In this document: positions 15,587 through 24,407 of the stretch, piece after piece
How positions within the stretch are numbered: the stretch's first letter is position 1
Layout of the letters: every line of letters starts with the position of its first letter
NCBI GenBank assembly: GCA_004298505.1
Contig: SCRO01000012.1
Location: 1-57,102, forward strand
Source of the DNA: Rhodanobacter sp.
Lineage (GTDB): Bacteria > Pseudomonadota > Gammaproteobacteria > Xanthomonadales > Rhodanobacteraceae
Direction of reading: 5' to 3'
Length of the DNA: 57,102 bases
Notes under the pieces: generated by a model
The model's input: only the letters and a program-made list of their open reading frames with translations
Databases searched by the model: none
What the model was told of the DNA's origin: nothing
Position numbers and translations under genes: made by a program

Positions 15587-17080
15587 TTGCGACTCGAGCT
15601 GCAAGATATCCGCAAGAGCTTCAACCGGATTGAAGTTTTGTCCGGGGTCGACCTCTCGGTGACGGGAGGAGAGATCCTGGCGATCGTCGGCGAGAACGGC
15701 GCAGGCAAGTCGACCATGGTCAGGGTCATCTCGGGAGCCCATCCACCGGATTCTGGCCAAATTCTTATCGATGGAGAGCCGGTGGCCCTGCGTCGGCCAG
15801 AGGATGCTATGCAGCGCGGTATCCACGTGATCTATCAGGAGTTTCTACACAACATCTTCCCGCATCTGTCGATTGCGGAAAACCTATTTGTTCGGGATGA
15901 CGAAGGTCGATTCGGAAGTCTCTTCGTTGACAAGCGAAAAATGCGAAACGAAGCCATGCAGGTAATGGAGCAGATTGGACTAAAGGTCGATCCTGATGCA
16001 CCGGCGCAGAGCCTGAGCGTCGCCGAGCTGCAGATGCTTGAGATCGTCAAATCCCTGAGCCATAACATCGAGCTTCTGGTTCTCGACGAGCCGACCGCAG
16101 CCCTCGATGAGAAGGAAGCCTCGCGGCTGTTCCTTCTCATCGATTCGCTGAAAAAAGAAGGAATCGCAATCGTCTATATCACCCATCGACTTGAAGAAGT
16201 TATGAGGATCGCTGATCGGGTCATCGTGCTCAGAAATGGCCGCGTGACGTTGGATCGCCTTACGAAAACGACGACAGCTTCAGAAATCGTGGCGGCGATG
16301 GTCGGGCGTTCCCTGGAGGATTTCTATCCCAAGGAATCTCATGTCACCGGGGACACGGCGGTGAAGGTCAGCAACGCCGCCTGCGCCGATAAGTTCAAGG
16401 ATCTCAGTTTTATCGTGCGATCCGGAGAAGTCCTTGGAATCGGTGGTGTCGCGGGCTGCGGCAAGGGCGAAGTCCTGCGGGCGCTGTTCGGTGTGAATCC
16501 GCTCAGTGCAGGGGCGCTGGCCCTGGAGGGCCGGACGGTGGAGGTCAAGTCCCCCAAACAGGCAATCGAGCTTGGGATCGGCTACATATCGCCCGACAGA
16601 CAGGCTGAAGGGCTGTTCCTGAAGCAACCCATATTCGACAACGTCTCAATCGTATCGCTCGATGAATTCGTGGCGCTGGGCGTCATCAGGAGCGCTGAAG
16701 AAAAGGAGCGGGTGGAGGCGGTCGTCAAAGGTCTCAACGTCAGATTTATTCATCGGGATGCGGAGGCGGGCAGCCTCTCCGGCGGCAATCAACAAAAACT
16801 GCTGTTCGGGCGTTGGATGATGAAAAAGCCAAAGATCATGCTGATGGAAGAGCCGACCCGGGGCGTCGATATTGGTGCCAAGGCAGAGATCTACAAGCTG
16901 ATCAACGCCCAGGCAAAAAGTGGCACAGCCATTGTGCTCGTCTCTTCCGATCTTCCCGAACTGATAGCCATGTCGGACCGCGTCCTCGTCATGCGAGAAG
17001 GAAAAATCGTGGCGGAGCTGTCTGGAGTAGAAAACAACCAAAGCAACATCCTGCACTACGCTTTAGGTAGCAACACATGA
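15587..17080 (+). CDS. rbsA: Ribose-type sugar ABC transporter, tandem ATPase
   Basis: A 497-residue protein with two fused ABC domains, starting at a TTG (15587) behind TAGGAG. The first domain has a full Walker A GENGAGKST (from residue 35) and Walker [13 protein letters not shown]; its signature segment is SVAELQM. The second domain has a degenerate P-loop (GVAGCGKGE), as is usual in RbsA/MglA, but an intact signature LSGGNQQK and a Walker B in the form LMEEPTRGVD. It energises the importer made with the permease and binding protein that follow. Its stop overlaps the permease start by 4 bp. Confidence 0.92.
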   Translation: MRLELQDIRKSFNRIEVLSGVDLSVTGGEILAIVGENGAGKSTMVRVISGAHPPDSGQILIDGEPVALRRPEDAMQRGIHVIYQEFLHNIFPHLSIAENLFVRDDEGRFGSLFVDKRKMRNEAMQVMEQIGLKVDPDAPAQSLSVAELQMLEIVKSLSHNIELLVLDEPTAALDEKEASRLFLLIDSLKKEGIAIVYITHRLEEVMRIADRVIVLRNGRVTLDRLTKTTTASEIVAAMVGRSLEDFYPKESHVTGDTAVKVSNAACADKFKDLSFIVRSGEVLGIGGVAGCGKGEVLRALFGVNPLSAGALALEGRTVEVKSPKQAIELGIGYISPDRQAEGLFLKQPIFDNVSIVSLDEFVALGVIRSAEEKERVEAVVKGLNVRFIHRDAEAGSLSGGNQQKLLFGRWMMKKPKIMLMEEPTRGVDIGAKAEIYKLINAQAKSGTAIVLVSSDLPELIAMSDRVLVMREGKIVAELSGVENNQSNILHYALGSNT

Positions 17081-18108
17081 ATGCGACGATACTCAAGTTG
17101 GTCAAGGATGCCCGTGCGGCGATGATGCTGGTCATCGTGGCAACGGCCATCGCAATCGCGACGCCGATCTTCCTCACCACGGGCAATTTGCTCAACATCG
17201 TGTTGGCGTCATCCGTGGTGGCTCTGCTTGCCGCCGGCCAGACTTACGTGATCATCCTCGCCGAAATCGATCTTTCGGTTGGATCGATACTGGCTTTGTC
17301 AGGCGTTGCCACCGCGCTCGTTTTGCAGGCTCATTCGGTATTCATCGGCCTGATTGCCGGTATCGGCGTAGGTGTGCTGGCAGGCCTGATCAATGGCCTA
17401 TTGGTGACCAAGGCGAGGATGCCGGCGTTTATCGCTACACTGGGTACGATGTCCGTGTTTGGGGGACTGACCCTCTACATCACCCAGGGCAACCCGATAT
17501 CAGTCGACAATGGCCTGTTTCTGGATATCGGCCAGGCCAATCCGCTAGGGGTTCCGTTTCCGGCTTGGATCGTTCTGGCGGCGCTACTGTGTTTCGGGTT
17601 TCTATTGTCGCGCACCAGATTCGGACGCCACATTTACGCCGTGGGCGACAACCCCGAAGCGGCCCGGTTGTCGGGTATCAACGTCCACTGGATCAAGATA
17701 TCCGCGTTCGTCATCAGCGGGATGCTGGCCTCCATCGCCGGTTTCATCCTGACGGCCAGGCTGAGCACCGCCGAGCCGACTGCCGGGATGGGTGAAGAAC
17801 TTTCTGCTATCGCGGCGGTGATCATCGGTGGAACGAGTCTCATGGGCGGTCGCGGAGCATTGCTCGGCAGCTTTATCGGCGCCATCTTGCTGGGTGTCAT
17901 CGACAACGGGCTCAACCTGCTCAACGTATCCCCATTCCTGCAGGGTGTGGCCAAGGGGCTGGTCATTCTCCTGGCCGTTTTTATCGAAAGAAATTCCGAC
18001 GTCATGCAGCTTTTCTGGAGAAAGATCCAGAAAGATCCAGTAGGTCGGCGTTTTCCAGAAAAACCGGTGCCGGACGAGGGCAACAAACAGAAGGAGGTCA
18101 GGTATTGA
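17077..18108 (+). CDS. rbsC: Ribose-type sugar ABC transporter permease
   Basis: A 343-residue inner-membrane protein of the BPD_transp_2 (RbsC) family, with about eight to ten hydrophobic helices. Diagnostic segments are QTYVIILAEIDLSVGSILALSG, GLINGLLVTKARMPAFIATLGTMSVFGGLTLYITQG and GRHIYAVGDNPEAARLSGINV, the EAA-like coupling loop. It is translationally coupled to the ATPase by an ATGA overlap. The tail from about residue 310 is basic and hydrophilic (FWRKIQKDP, RRFPEKPV), longer than in RbsC of enteric bacteria. It imports the sugar delivered by the downstream binding protein. Confidence 0.92.
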   Translation: MNATILKLVKDARAAMMLVIVATAIAIATPIFLTTGNLLNIVLASSVVALLAAGQTYVIILAEIDLSVGSILALSGVATALVLQAHSVFIGLIAGIGVGVLAGLINGLLVTKARMPAFIATLGTMSVFGGLTLYITQGNPISVDNGLFLDIGQANPLGVPFPAWIVLAALLCFGFLLSRTRFGRHIYAVGDNPEAARLSGINVHWIKISAFVISGMLASIAGFILTARLSTAEPTAGMGEELSAIAAVIIGGTSLMGGRGALLGSFIGAILLGVIDNGLNLLNVSPFLQGVAKGLVILLAVFIERNSDVMQLFWRKIQKDPVGRRFPEKPVPDEGNKQKEVRY

Positions 18109-18195
18109 TACGAACGAAGAGATAACCCATCAAGTGTCGGCAATAAATCCTGTGTTTCGAAATTCTGCAAACAATCAACGTGCGAGGATAAGATC

Positions 18196-19176
18196 ATGAC
18201 CACGAAAGTTCGTTGTGTCTCAAACGGCGTCATCACCATGGCGGCAGTGGCAGTCCTCGGTTTTCCGATGATGGCGCTGGCGGCCAAGCAAGTGTCTGTA
18301 ACTCTGATTACCAGCACCCTGAACAATCCGTTTTTTGTCTCCGTTGTCGACGGGGCCAAGGCCGAGGCTAAGAGTGAAGGCATCAACCTCGATGTTGAAA
18401 ACGCCAACAACAGTGCTCAGACCGCGCTTAATCTCACGATGACCGCGGTAAGCAAACATCCAAACGTGCTAATCATAGACCCGGTCGGTAGCAATTCCGG
18501 CTCGGCAATGGTTAGACAGGCCAATCGCGCCAAAATCCCCGTGGTGGCATTCGATCGAGCGCCATCGTCAGGCCATTTGGATAGCTTCATCGGTTATGAC
18601 GCCATCGCAGCTGGAAAAGCTGCGGCCAAGGCACTGGCGCAGTCACTGAACGGGAAAGGCAAGGTAGTAGAAATCCAAGGCATTATGGGAACTAATGTCG
18701 CCCAGGATCGTAGCAAGGGTTTTAATGAGGGAATTAAGAAATTCGCGTCCATCAAGGTTGTCGCAGCACAGCCGGCTGGTTTTGATCGTGGCAAAGCGCT
18801 GAATGTGATGACCAATATCTTGCAGGCCCACCCTGATATCGACGGAGTTTATGCCGCCAATGACGAGATGGCTATGGGAGTCATCGCGGCGCTCAAGGCG
18901 CGCGGGTTAGCAGGAAAGGTCAAGGTCGTTGGAAACGATGGTATTGCCGATGCGCTAAAGGCGATCGACGCTGGGACGATGTATACGACGCATGCGGAAT
19001 CCCCGTTCGTATTGGGGAAGGCCGTGATGAAGATCGCTGCGAAGGTAGCCAAAGACGTCGTCGTTAAGAAAAACACGGTCCTCGAAGGCGAAAACGTTAC
19101 CAAAAGCGACGTTCAGTCCTACTGCAGTTTTCTGCGAAAAGAGGGCGACGAGGCGACTTGTGCCAACATCCATTAA
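18196..19176 (+). CDS. rbsB: Ribose-type periplasmic sugar-binding protein
   Basis: A 326-residue protein with a signal peptide (TMAAVAVLGFPMMALA, cleavage before AKQVS) and the type 1 periplasmic-binding fold. Recognisable segments are TLITSTLNNPFFVSVVDGAKAEAK, the VLIIDPVGSNSGSAMVRQANRAKIPVVAFDR block, and DGVYAANDEMAMGVIAALKARG with the ligand-contacting NDEMA motif. It delivers a pentose-like sugar to the permease. It is 87 bp after the permease. A small C-terminal extension with two cysteines (SYCSFLRKEGDEATC) may form a disulfide. Confidence 0.9.
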   Translation: MTTKVRCVSNGVITMAAVAVLGFPMMALAAKQVSVTLITSTLNNPFFVSVVDGAKAEAKSEGINLDVENANNSAQTALNLTMTAVSKHPNVLIIDPVGSNSGSAMVRQANRAKIPVVAFDRAPSSGHLDSFIGYDAIAAGKAAAKALAQSLNGKGKVVEIQGIMGTNVAQDRSKGFNEGIKKFASIKVVAAQPAGFDRGKALNVMTNILQAHPDIDGVYAANDEMAMGVIAALKARGLAGKVKVVGNDGIADALKAIDAGTMYTTHAESPFVLGKAVMKIAAKVAKDVVVKKNTVLEGENVTKSDVQSYCSFLRKEGDEATCANIH

Positions 19177-19266
19177 TACGAGGGCAAGGGTTAGGTGGAA
19201 ACGTGAGGGGTGTGCGCGGTACGCTCTGCGTGCCGTCCGCTTCTTTTATTTCAGAGATTCCGAGTT

Positions 19267-20298
19267 ATGAGTTTGAAACGAAATAGTATGTCTGTCGATA
19301 GTCGGGCAACGGGTGATCTGGAGCCAGTCAAAGAGGTATTTGATGGTCATTCACCGACTGGAAGTTTGAAGCATTATTTGGCTGGACTACCGCGAGTTGA
19401 CGGAGTCGGGTTGGAGCAGCGCGCGGCAGCCTTGTCGACCCGTTCGATCAAGACCTCGTCCAAGGTGTTGGCGCTTGACAAGATTATTGAACTGATTGAT
19501 CTGACGACACTGGAAGGTGCCGATACGCCAGGGAAGGTGCGCTCACTAGCGACAAAAGCGATACAACCGGATCCAAGTGACCGGGGTACGCCGCACGTTG
19601 CAGCGCTTTGTGTATATGGTGATATGGTGCCATATGCGGTTGATGCGCTGCGCGATTTCAATCGATCTCGCAATGGCGATGCAATCCAGATTGCCGCAGT
19701 CGCGACCGCATTCCCGAGTGGCCGCGCCTCCTTGGAGGTCAAGTGCGCCGACACCGCGGAGGCGGTGGCCGCCGGTGCGGATGAGATTGATATGGTTATT
19801 GACCGTGGCGCGTTTTTGTCGGGCCGGCATGAAGAAGTCTTCGAGCAGATCCGCACGGTAAAGGAGGCCTGTCAGCGTCCGGACGGAAGCTACGCTCATC
19901 TAAAGGTAATTCTTGAGACCGGTGAGCTGAGCACTTACGACAACGTTCATAAGGCGTCTTGGCTCGCTATTTTGGCAGGTGCGGATTTCATCAAAACTTC
20001 GACCGGTAAGGTTGTACCCGCAGCGACGCTACCCATGACGCTCTTGATGCTGGAAGTGGTACGGGACTGGTATCGACTGACGAGCAAGAGAGTTGGGGTC
20101 AAGCCGGCTGGCGGGATTCGAAGTTCAAAGGACGCGATTCGTTACCTTGTGGCGGTTGCCGAGACCGCGGGAGAGGCGTGGCTGCACCCGAGCTTGTTTC
20201 GCTTTGGCGCGTCCAGCCTGCTTGATGACGTCCTGTTACAGCGGCAAAGAATGAAAACCGGTCATTATTCCGGCCCTGATTACGTCACGATTGATTAG
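19267..20298 (+). CDS. deoC: Deoxyribose-phosphate aldolase
   Basis: A 343-residue class I aldolase starting at ATG 19267. It splits 2-deoxyribose 5-phosphate to glyceraldehyde 3-phosphate and acetaldehyde. The core is diagnostic: LIDLTTLEGADTP, AALCVYGDMVPYAVDAL, AVATAFPSGRASLEVKCADTAEAVAAGADEIDMVIDRGAFLSG, LKVILETGEL and the Schiff-base lysine in ADFIKTSTGKV. GVKPAGGIRSSKDA carries the second conserved lysine. At 343 residues it is longer than the roughly 260 of the enteric enzyme; the extra length is mostly an N-terminal region of about 75 residues, typical of a longer DeoC group. It fixes the substrate of this operon as a deoxyribose-type sugar. Confidence 0.94.
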   Translation: MSLKRNSMSVDSRATGDLEPVKEVFDGHSPTGSLKHYLAGLPRVDGVGLEQRAAALSTRSIKTSSKVLALDKIIELIDLTTLEGADTPGKVRSLATKAIQPDPSDRGTPHVAALCVYGDMVPYAVDALRDFNRSRNGDAIQIAAVATAFPSGRASLEVKCADTAEAVAAGADEIDMVIDRGAFLSGRHEEVFEQIRTVKEACQRPDGSYAHLKVILETGELSTYDNVHKASWLAILAGADFIKTSTGKVVPAATLPMTLLMLEVVRDWYRLTSKRVGVKPAGGIRSSKDAIRYLVAVAETAGEAWLHPSLFRFGASSLLDDVLLQRQRMKTGHYSGPDYVTID

Positions 20299-20308
20299 GC
20301 TATACAAA

Positions 20309-21850
20309 ATGACATTTCTGGAATATGCACCTGCACCCGAATCGAAGGGCATATTGGCTCTCGAGGTTGAGTATGGATTGTTTATCGGGGGTCGGTTCGT
20401 TAGTGGGCATGGGCAGTCTTTTCCGACGCTGTCGCCTGCCACAGAAGAGCCCATTGCCATGATCGCTTGCGCCGACGAGAAAGACGTGGATGCGGCTGTC
20501 GCCGCCGCACGTCGTGCCTACGAAACGGTCTGGTCAAAGTTGAGTGGCACTGACCGTGGAAAATATCTGTTTCGAATTGCCCGGCTGATTCAGGAACGTT
20601 CCCGCGAACTCGCTGTGGCGGAGAGTCTGGATAATGGAAAGCCCATCAAGGAAAGTCGGGATGTCGATCTCCCATTGGTGGCCGCATGGTTCTTCTACTA
20701 CGCGGGATGGGCGGACAAATTGGACCATGCCGGGCTTGGGCTCGACCCACAACCGCTGGGTGTGACCGCACAAGTGATCCCATGGAATTTCCCGTTGTTG
20801 ATGCTAGCGTGGAAGATCGCGCCTGCTCTGACGGCTGGCAATACCGTGGTTTTGAAACCGGCCGAGTCGACTTCGCTGACCGCGCTGCTGTTCGCAGAAA
20901 TCGTTCAACAGGCTGATTTACCTCCCGGCGTTATCAATATTATTACCGGCGGAGGCGATACGGGACGTTTATTGGTTCAGCATCCTGACGTCAACAAGGT
21001 GGCTTTCACCGGTTCGACCGTAGTTGGCCGCGAGATTGCGCGCGCTGTGGCAGGCACACAAAAGAAGTTGACTCTGGAGTTGGGCGGAAAAGGCGCCAAT
21101 ATCGTCTTCGACGATGCACCCCTCGACCAGGCTATCGAGGGTATCGTCAACGGTATTTTCTTCAACCAAGGTCACGTCTGTTGTGCCGGTAGTCGTTTGC
21201 TTGTACAGGAAGGCATTCACGACGATGTAATCGAGCGGTTAAAGCATCGGCTCTCAACGCTAAGGTTGGGCGATCCCTTGGACAAGAACACCGATATTGG
21301 TGCCATCAATTCGGCTAAACAGCTTGCACGGATCGAGGCTCTGTCTTCGGCGGGTGAGGCTGAAGGCGCCGTGCGCTGGAGCGTGCCGTGTCGATTGCCG
21401 CCCAAGGGTTACTGGTTCCCGCCGACGCTGTTCACCGGTGTCTCGACTCATCATGCCATCGCGCGTGAGGAGATTTTTGGTCCGGTGTTGTCGGTGCTGA
21501 CCTTCCGTACGCCGGAGGAAGCAATCGCCAAGGCCAACAACACGCCTTACGGCCTATCGGCCGGGATCTGGTCCGATAAAGGTAGTCGCATCCTCGCCGT
21601 TGCCGACAAACTCAGAGCGGGGGTGATTTGGGCCAACACCTTCAATCGCTTCGATCCTGCCAGCCCCTTTGGTGGATACAAGGAATCCGGGTATGGGCGT
21701 GAGGGTGGACGTCATGGGCTACTTGCCTATCTCCAGCCCAGAACATGGACGGGTGACGGTCCCGTAGGCCAGAGGGGAACAGTGAAGATGTCCTCGGTTA
21801 AGCCGGTTAAGCCGGTCGAACGATCCCGCAAGGCAGCAAGGAAGGCGTGA
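20309..21850 (+). CDS. Aldehyde dehydrogenase, catalytic partner of an ALDH16-like pair
   Basis: A 513-residue NAD(P)-dependent aldehyde dehydrogenase; a TTG start at 20291 is also possible but overlaps deoC. It has the cofactor region (VIPWNFPLLMLAWKIAPALTAGNTVVLKPAE and FTGSTVVGREIA), the general base in LTLELGGKGANIVFDDA, and the catalytic cysteine in [32 protein letters not shown] and the C-terminal FNRFDPASPFGGYKESGYGREGG follow. It comes 10 bp after deoC, so its expected substrate is acetaldehyde from the aldolase reaction. A hydrophilic tail of about 30 residues (SSVKPVKPVERSRKAARKA) ends 1 bp before the next gene. Confidence 0.88.
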   Translation: MTFLEYAPAPESKGILALEVEYGLFIGGRFVSGHGQSFPTLSPATEEPIAMIACADEKDVDAAVAAARRAYETVWSKLSGTDRGKYLFRIARLIQERSRELAVAESLDNGKPIKESRDVDLPLVAAWFFYYAGWADKLDHAGLGLDPQPLGVTAQVIPWNFPLLMLAWKIAPALTAGNTVVLKPAESTSLTALLFAEIVQQADLPPGVINIITGGGDTGRLLVQHPDVNKVAFTGSTVVGREIARAVAGTQKKLTLELGGKGANIVFDDAPLDQAIEGIVNGIFFNQGHVCCAGSRLLVQEGIHDDVIERLKHRLSTLRLGDPLDKNTDIGAINSAKQLARIEALSSAGEAEGAVRWSVPCRLPPKGYWFPPTLFTGVSTHHAIAREEIFGPVLSVLTFRTPEEAIAKANNTPYGLSAGIWSDKGSRILAVADKLRAGVIWANTFNRFDPASPFGGYKESGYGREGGRHGLLAYLQPRTWTGDGPVGQRGTVKMSSVKPVKPVERSRKAARKA

Positions 21851-21851
21851 A

Positions 21852-22712
21852 ATGAGTCGTCTGATGATTCCGAAAACCTACAAGCTTTACCTCAATGGCG
21901 CCTTCGTCCGCAGTGAATCGGGGCGCAGCTACAAGGTGTCCGACGACAATGGAATATTCGTCGCCAATGTGGCCATGGCTTCGCGCAAGGACGCGCGGGA
22001 GGCGGTCGTCGCTGCCCGGGTGGCATTCGCGGGGTGGTCGGGGGCCAGCGCGTATAATCGCGGGCAGGTCTTGTACCGGATCGCAGAGCTGATGGAGGGG
22101 CGGCGAGAGCAGTTTGTCGAGGAGGTCTACCGAGCTGAAGGCGGCGGCAAAGAGGCGGCTGCGTCACAAGTGGAGGGAGCCATCGATACATGGGTTTGGT
22201 ATGCCGGTTGGGCTGACAAGTATGCACAGGTTGCGGGTAATGCAAACCCCGTCTCTGGCCCCTATTTCAACCTGTCTGTGCCTGAGCCGACTGGAGTGGT
22301 TGCCACTATCGCCGGTAGGCGACCATGCTTGCTAAGCCTGGTCAGTCTCATTGCGCCGGCGTTGGTGTCCGGAAACACTGTTGTCGCGTTCCCGAGTCAA
22401 GCACATCCGCTGCCGGCACTGAGCCTGAGTGAAGTGTTAGCCACCAGCGATGTCCCTAAGGGTGTGGTCAACATCCTGTCGGGGTCGCCGGCCGAGATCG
22501 CTCCGTGGTTGGCGTCACACGCAGACGTGAACGCACTGGATCTTACGGGGGCCGAAGATCTGAACTGGATTGAACTACAGATGTCTGCCGCAGAGACCCT
22601 CAAACGGATTATTCCCCCAGAGACAGCGGCATGGGCCGCGTGGAGATCGCTAGACCGGATTCTGGCGTTCACGGAGATAAAAACAATCTGGCACACGAAG
22701 AGCGTGATTTAG
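21852..22712 (+). CDS. Half-length aldehyde dehydrogenase-like protein without catalytic cysteine
   Basis: A 286-residue protein matching only the N-terminal cofactor-binding and oligomerisation half of aldehyde dehydrogenases (KLYLNGAFVRSESGRSYKV, ATIAGRRPCLLSLVSLIAPALVSGNTVVAFPS, LPALSLSEVLATSDVPKGVVNILSG). It ends with a distinct short tail (LDRILAFTEIKTIWH) instead of a catalytic domain, so the nucleophile cysteine and catalytic glutamate are absent. The tail looks like a natural end rather than a frameshift. The gene starts 1 bp after the full-length dehydrogenase. A full domain followed by a dead half domain is the layout of ALDH16, here on two polypeptides totalling about 800 residues. 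A structural or regulatory role is inferred. Confidence 0.72.
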   Translation: MSRLMIPKTYKLYLNGAFVRSESGRSYKVSDDNGIFVANVAMASRKDAREAVVAARVAFAGWSGASAYNRGQVLYRIAELMEGRREQFVEEVYRAEGGGKEAAASQVEGAIDTWVWYAGWADKYAQVAGNANPVSGPYFNLSVPEPTGVVATIAGRRPCLLSLVSLIAPALVSGNTVVAFPSQAHPLPALSLSEVLATSDVPKGVVNILSGSPAEIAPWLASHADVNALDLTGAEDLNWIELQMSAAETLKRIIPPETAAWAAWRSLDRILAFTEIKTIWHTKSVI

Positions 22713-23059
22713 ACGTCGTTGTGACGTTTTGCGCGGTTGCGGAATCTAGACCAACATGGGAGTCCCCCCGGCTCCAATGCAATGCCCCGAACTTAAGCGC
22801 TTCGGCCCTTAAAAACTGGCTTTTTGGTACATAGGCGATAAGATAACTGTATCGTAGCCCATTGTTTAATAAACACTATGAACTCAAATACTCGATCCCA
22901 CATCTCTGCTGTCTGAGTTCGCTTCACACCCTGACGACCGTTCGCTCATCGAGCTCTTCCGGCTGCGTCCAGGAGGGCGTTCACCCGGGAACGCAAACTC
23001 ACCGTGCCGGGCGTGCTGGCAATGATGTCGTCTGGCATATGCACCTCGGTGCAAGGTAT
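22713..23059. other. Intergenic region with IS debris
   Basis: No intact gene. A short block CCAACATGGGAGTCCCCCCG plus GCTC near 22751-22775 recurs at about 40134-40157. From about 22871 the sequence is a copy of the front of an IS4-like transposase: the frame LSEFASHPDDRSLIELFRL then AFTRERKLTVPGVLAMM, with a frameshift. The same sequence lies inverted at about 27690-27880. Confidence 0.55.
22871..23056 (+). mobile_element. IS4-like transposase front fragment (inverted partner at 27.7 kb)
   Basis: The nucleotides from AACTCAAATACTCGATCCC onward match, with scattered changes, the reverse complement of 27690-27880. Both encode the start of the same transposase (RERKLTVPGVLAMMSSGICTSVQ here, RQRKLTVRRVLAMMLSGICTAVQ there). 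Both are cut off soon after. The pair forms an inverted repeat around the idh-iolE-idh gene block. Confidence 0.6.
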
Positions 23060-23205
23060 GTGTCTGCTGTAGCCATCTTGTTGTCTTCGCCTAAGCCCAT
23101 CACGCTGTGGCCTTTCTTGACGCGGGTGTGAGCGATGGCGATGAGCAAGGTGAGTCATGGGCAGAGCATGTCCGACGGTGGCGGAGTAGCGGTCTGACGC
23201 GGGCG
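23060..23205 (+). mobile_element. IS66-type left end, copy A
   Basis: The sequence TGTCTGCTGTAGCCATCTTG, then GACGCGGGTGTGAGCGATGG and the first codons of the small IS66 gene tnpA (WAEHVRRW-like region), ends abruptly at 23205. The same left end recurs in the same orientation at 26853 and 35821. Only the terminal 146 bp remain here. Confidence 0.7.
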
Positions 23206-23211
23206 TTTAGC

Positions 23212-23234
23212 CCGACCGCTCGTAAAGCGGCCGG
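23212..23234. terminator. Candidate hairpin downstream of the oxidoreductase
   Basis: CCGACCGCT (23212-23220) and AGCGGCCGG (23226-23234) form a stem with one mismatch just past the stop of the minus-strand gene ending at 23247. There is no clear T-tract, so termination is only possible. Confidence 0.3.
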
Positions 23235-23246
23235 GGAGCTTCCTTC

Positions 23247-24407
23247 TTAGCTCAACGCTTTCCCGCTCACCGCATCAACCCAGATGCCACCCAGCCCTGC
23301 CGATTGTGCGGCCGCATGGACGGCGGCAACGCTTCTAAAGCCGTCGTCCGCTGTCGGGTAATGCAGCACAGCGTTGCGCTCCTTTCGTCCAGATTGCCGC
23401 GCAAGCAAAGCCTCTGCCAGGCCCACGTATACGTTTCCAAACGCTTCGAAGAACCCTTCCGGATGCCCTATCGGTGCGCGCGAAGCGCTAAGACTTTCCT
23501 GCTCCAGATCAGACGCGGCGCGCTCAAGGGTTACTGTGGCGCCATTCACTGGAGACCACAACAGTTGATTCGGCTGTTCCTGTTGCCAACGTAGTCCTCC
23601 TTTTCCTCCGTAGACTGCAATGGTCAGTCCATGGGCTCGGCCGACCGCAACGGCGCTCGTCCACAGCCGTCCAACGGCACCGCCAGACATTCGGAACGCG
23701 AGCAGTGCGTCATCTTCCAGTTGGCGCCCCTCGACGGTTGAAGCGAAGTCGGCAGCGAGGGAGGAAACCTCCTGGCCAGTAGTGAAACACGCTAGGTGAA
23801 GTGCATGAATACCTGCATCGGCTAGGACGGAAGACACGCCAGCTTGGGCGGGATCGTATCTCCACTTGATCCGAGGATTGTCGGCTTGGGATTCGTCGGC
23901 GTGGTGTCCGTGCGCGAATTCCGCGACGACAACCCGAATCTTACCTAAATCACCACGTGCAACCATTGCGCGACACTGCCGTACCATAGGATAGCCCGAG
24001 TAGCCATAATTCACGGCACAGATTCGTCCTCGATTCTCGGCAAGAACAACAATCTCTCGCGCTTGCTCTACCGTCGTCGTCAGTGGCTTCTCGCACAGAA
24101 CATCGAAGCCTTCCTGAAGAAAAGCCTTCGCAATTTCGTAATGTGAGTTGTTTGGGGTGGCAATGGTCACGAGATCTAGCCTGTCTTCTCGGTTCTTTTC
24201 CGCCTCCAGCATCTCTCTCCAGTCACCGTACGCGCGGTCAGCCGCAATCCCCAAGCGCTGCGCGAATGCTTTGCCACTGTCCCGGTCGATGTCAAGAGCT
24301 CCAGCCTTCAGACAGAACTTTCCGTCGAGTTGCGCCGCGATCCGGTGGGTACCACCAATTTGGCTCCCTTCGCCGCCACCGATCAAACCCCAAGATAGAT
24401 ATTTCAT
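23247..24407 (-). CDS. Gfo/Idh/MocA-family oxidoreductase (inositol island)
   Basis: A 386-residue NAD(P)-dependent dehydrogenase read from ATG 24407, which has a strong GGGGGA ribosome binding site; the open frame further upstream overlaps the next gene. The Rossmann start is WGLIGGGEGSQIGGTHRIAA and the conserved catalytic-region motif is FDVLCEKPLTTT. The C-terminal domain carries DAGIHALHLACFTTG, close to the usual G-x-H position. In inositol clusters such enzymes oxidise a ring hydroxyl or reduce an inosose. The longer form (about 385 residues, GGGEGSQIGGTH) resembles a subgroup found with sugar and inositol genes. Its start overlaps the IolE-like gene by 4 bp, so the two are co-translated. 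Confidence 0.85.
   Translation of the reverse strand: MKYLSWGLIGGGEGSQIGGTHRIAAQLDGKFCLKAGALDIDRDSGKAFAQRLGIAADRAYGDWREMLEAEKNREDRLDLVTIATPNNSHYEIAKAFLQEGFDVLCEKPLTTTVEQAREIVVLAENRGRICAVNYGYSGYPMVRQCRAMVARGDLGKIRVVVAEFAHGHHADESQADNPRIKWRYDPAQAGVSSVLADAGIHALHLACFTTGQEVSSLAADFASTVEGRQLEDDALLAFRMSGGAVGRLWTSAVAVGRAHGLTIAVYGGKGGLRWQQEQPNQLLWSPVNGATVTLERAASDLEQESLSASRAPIGHPEGFFEAFGNVYVGLAEALLARQSGRKERNAVLHYPTADDGFRSVAAVHAAAQSAGLGGIWVDAVSGKALS

Noticed and set aside
21852-22712. The half-length aldehyde dehydrogenase as a frameshifted pseudogene
   Set aside because: No remnant of a catalytic domain follows in any frame, and the tail looks like a proper ending; an ALDH16-type non-catalytic partner fits better.
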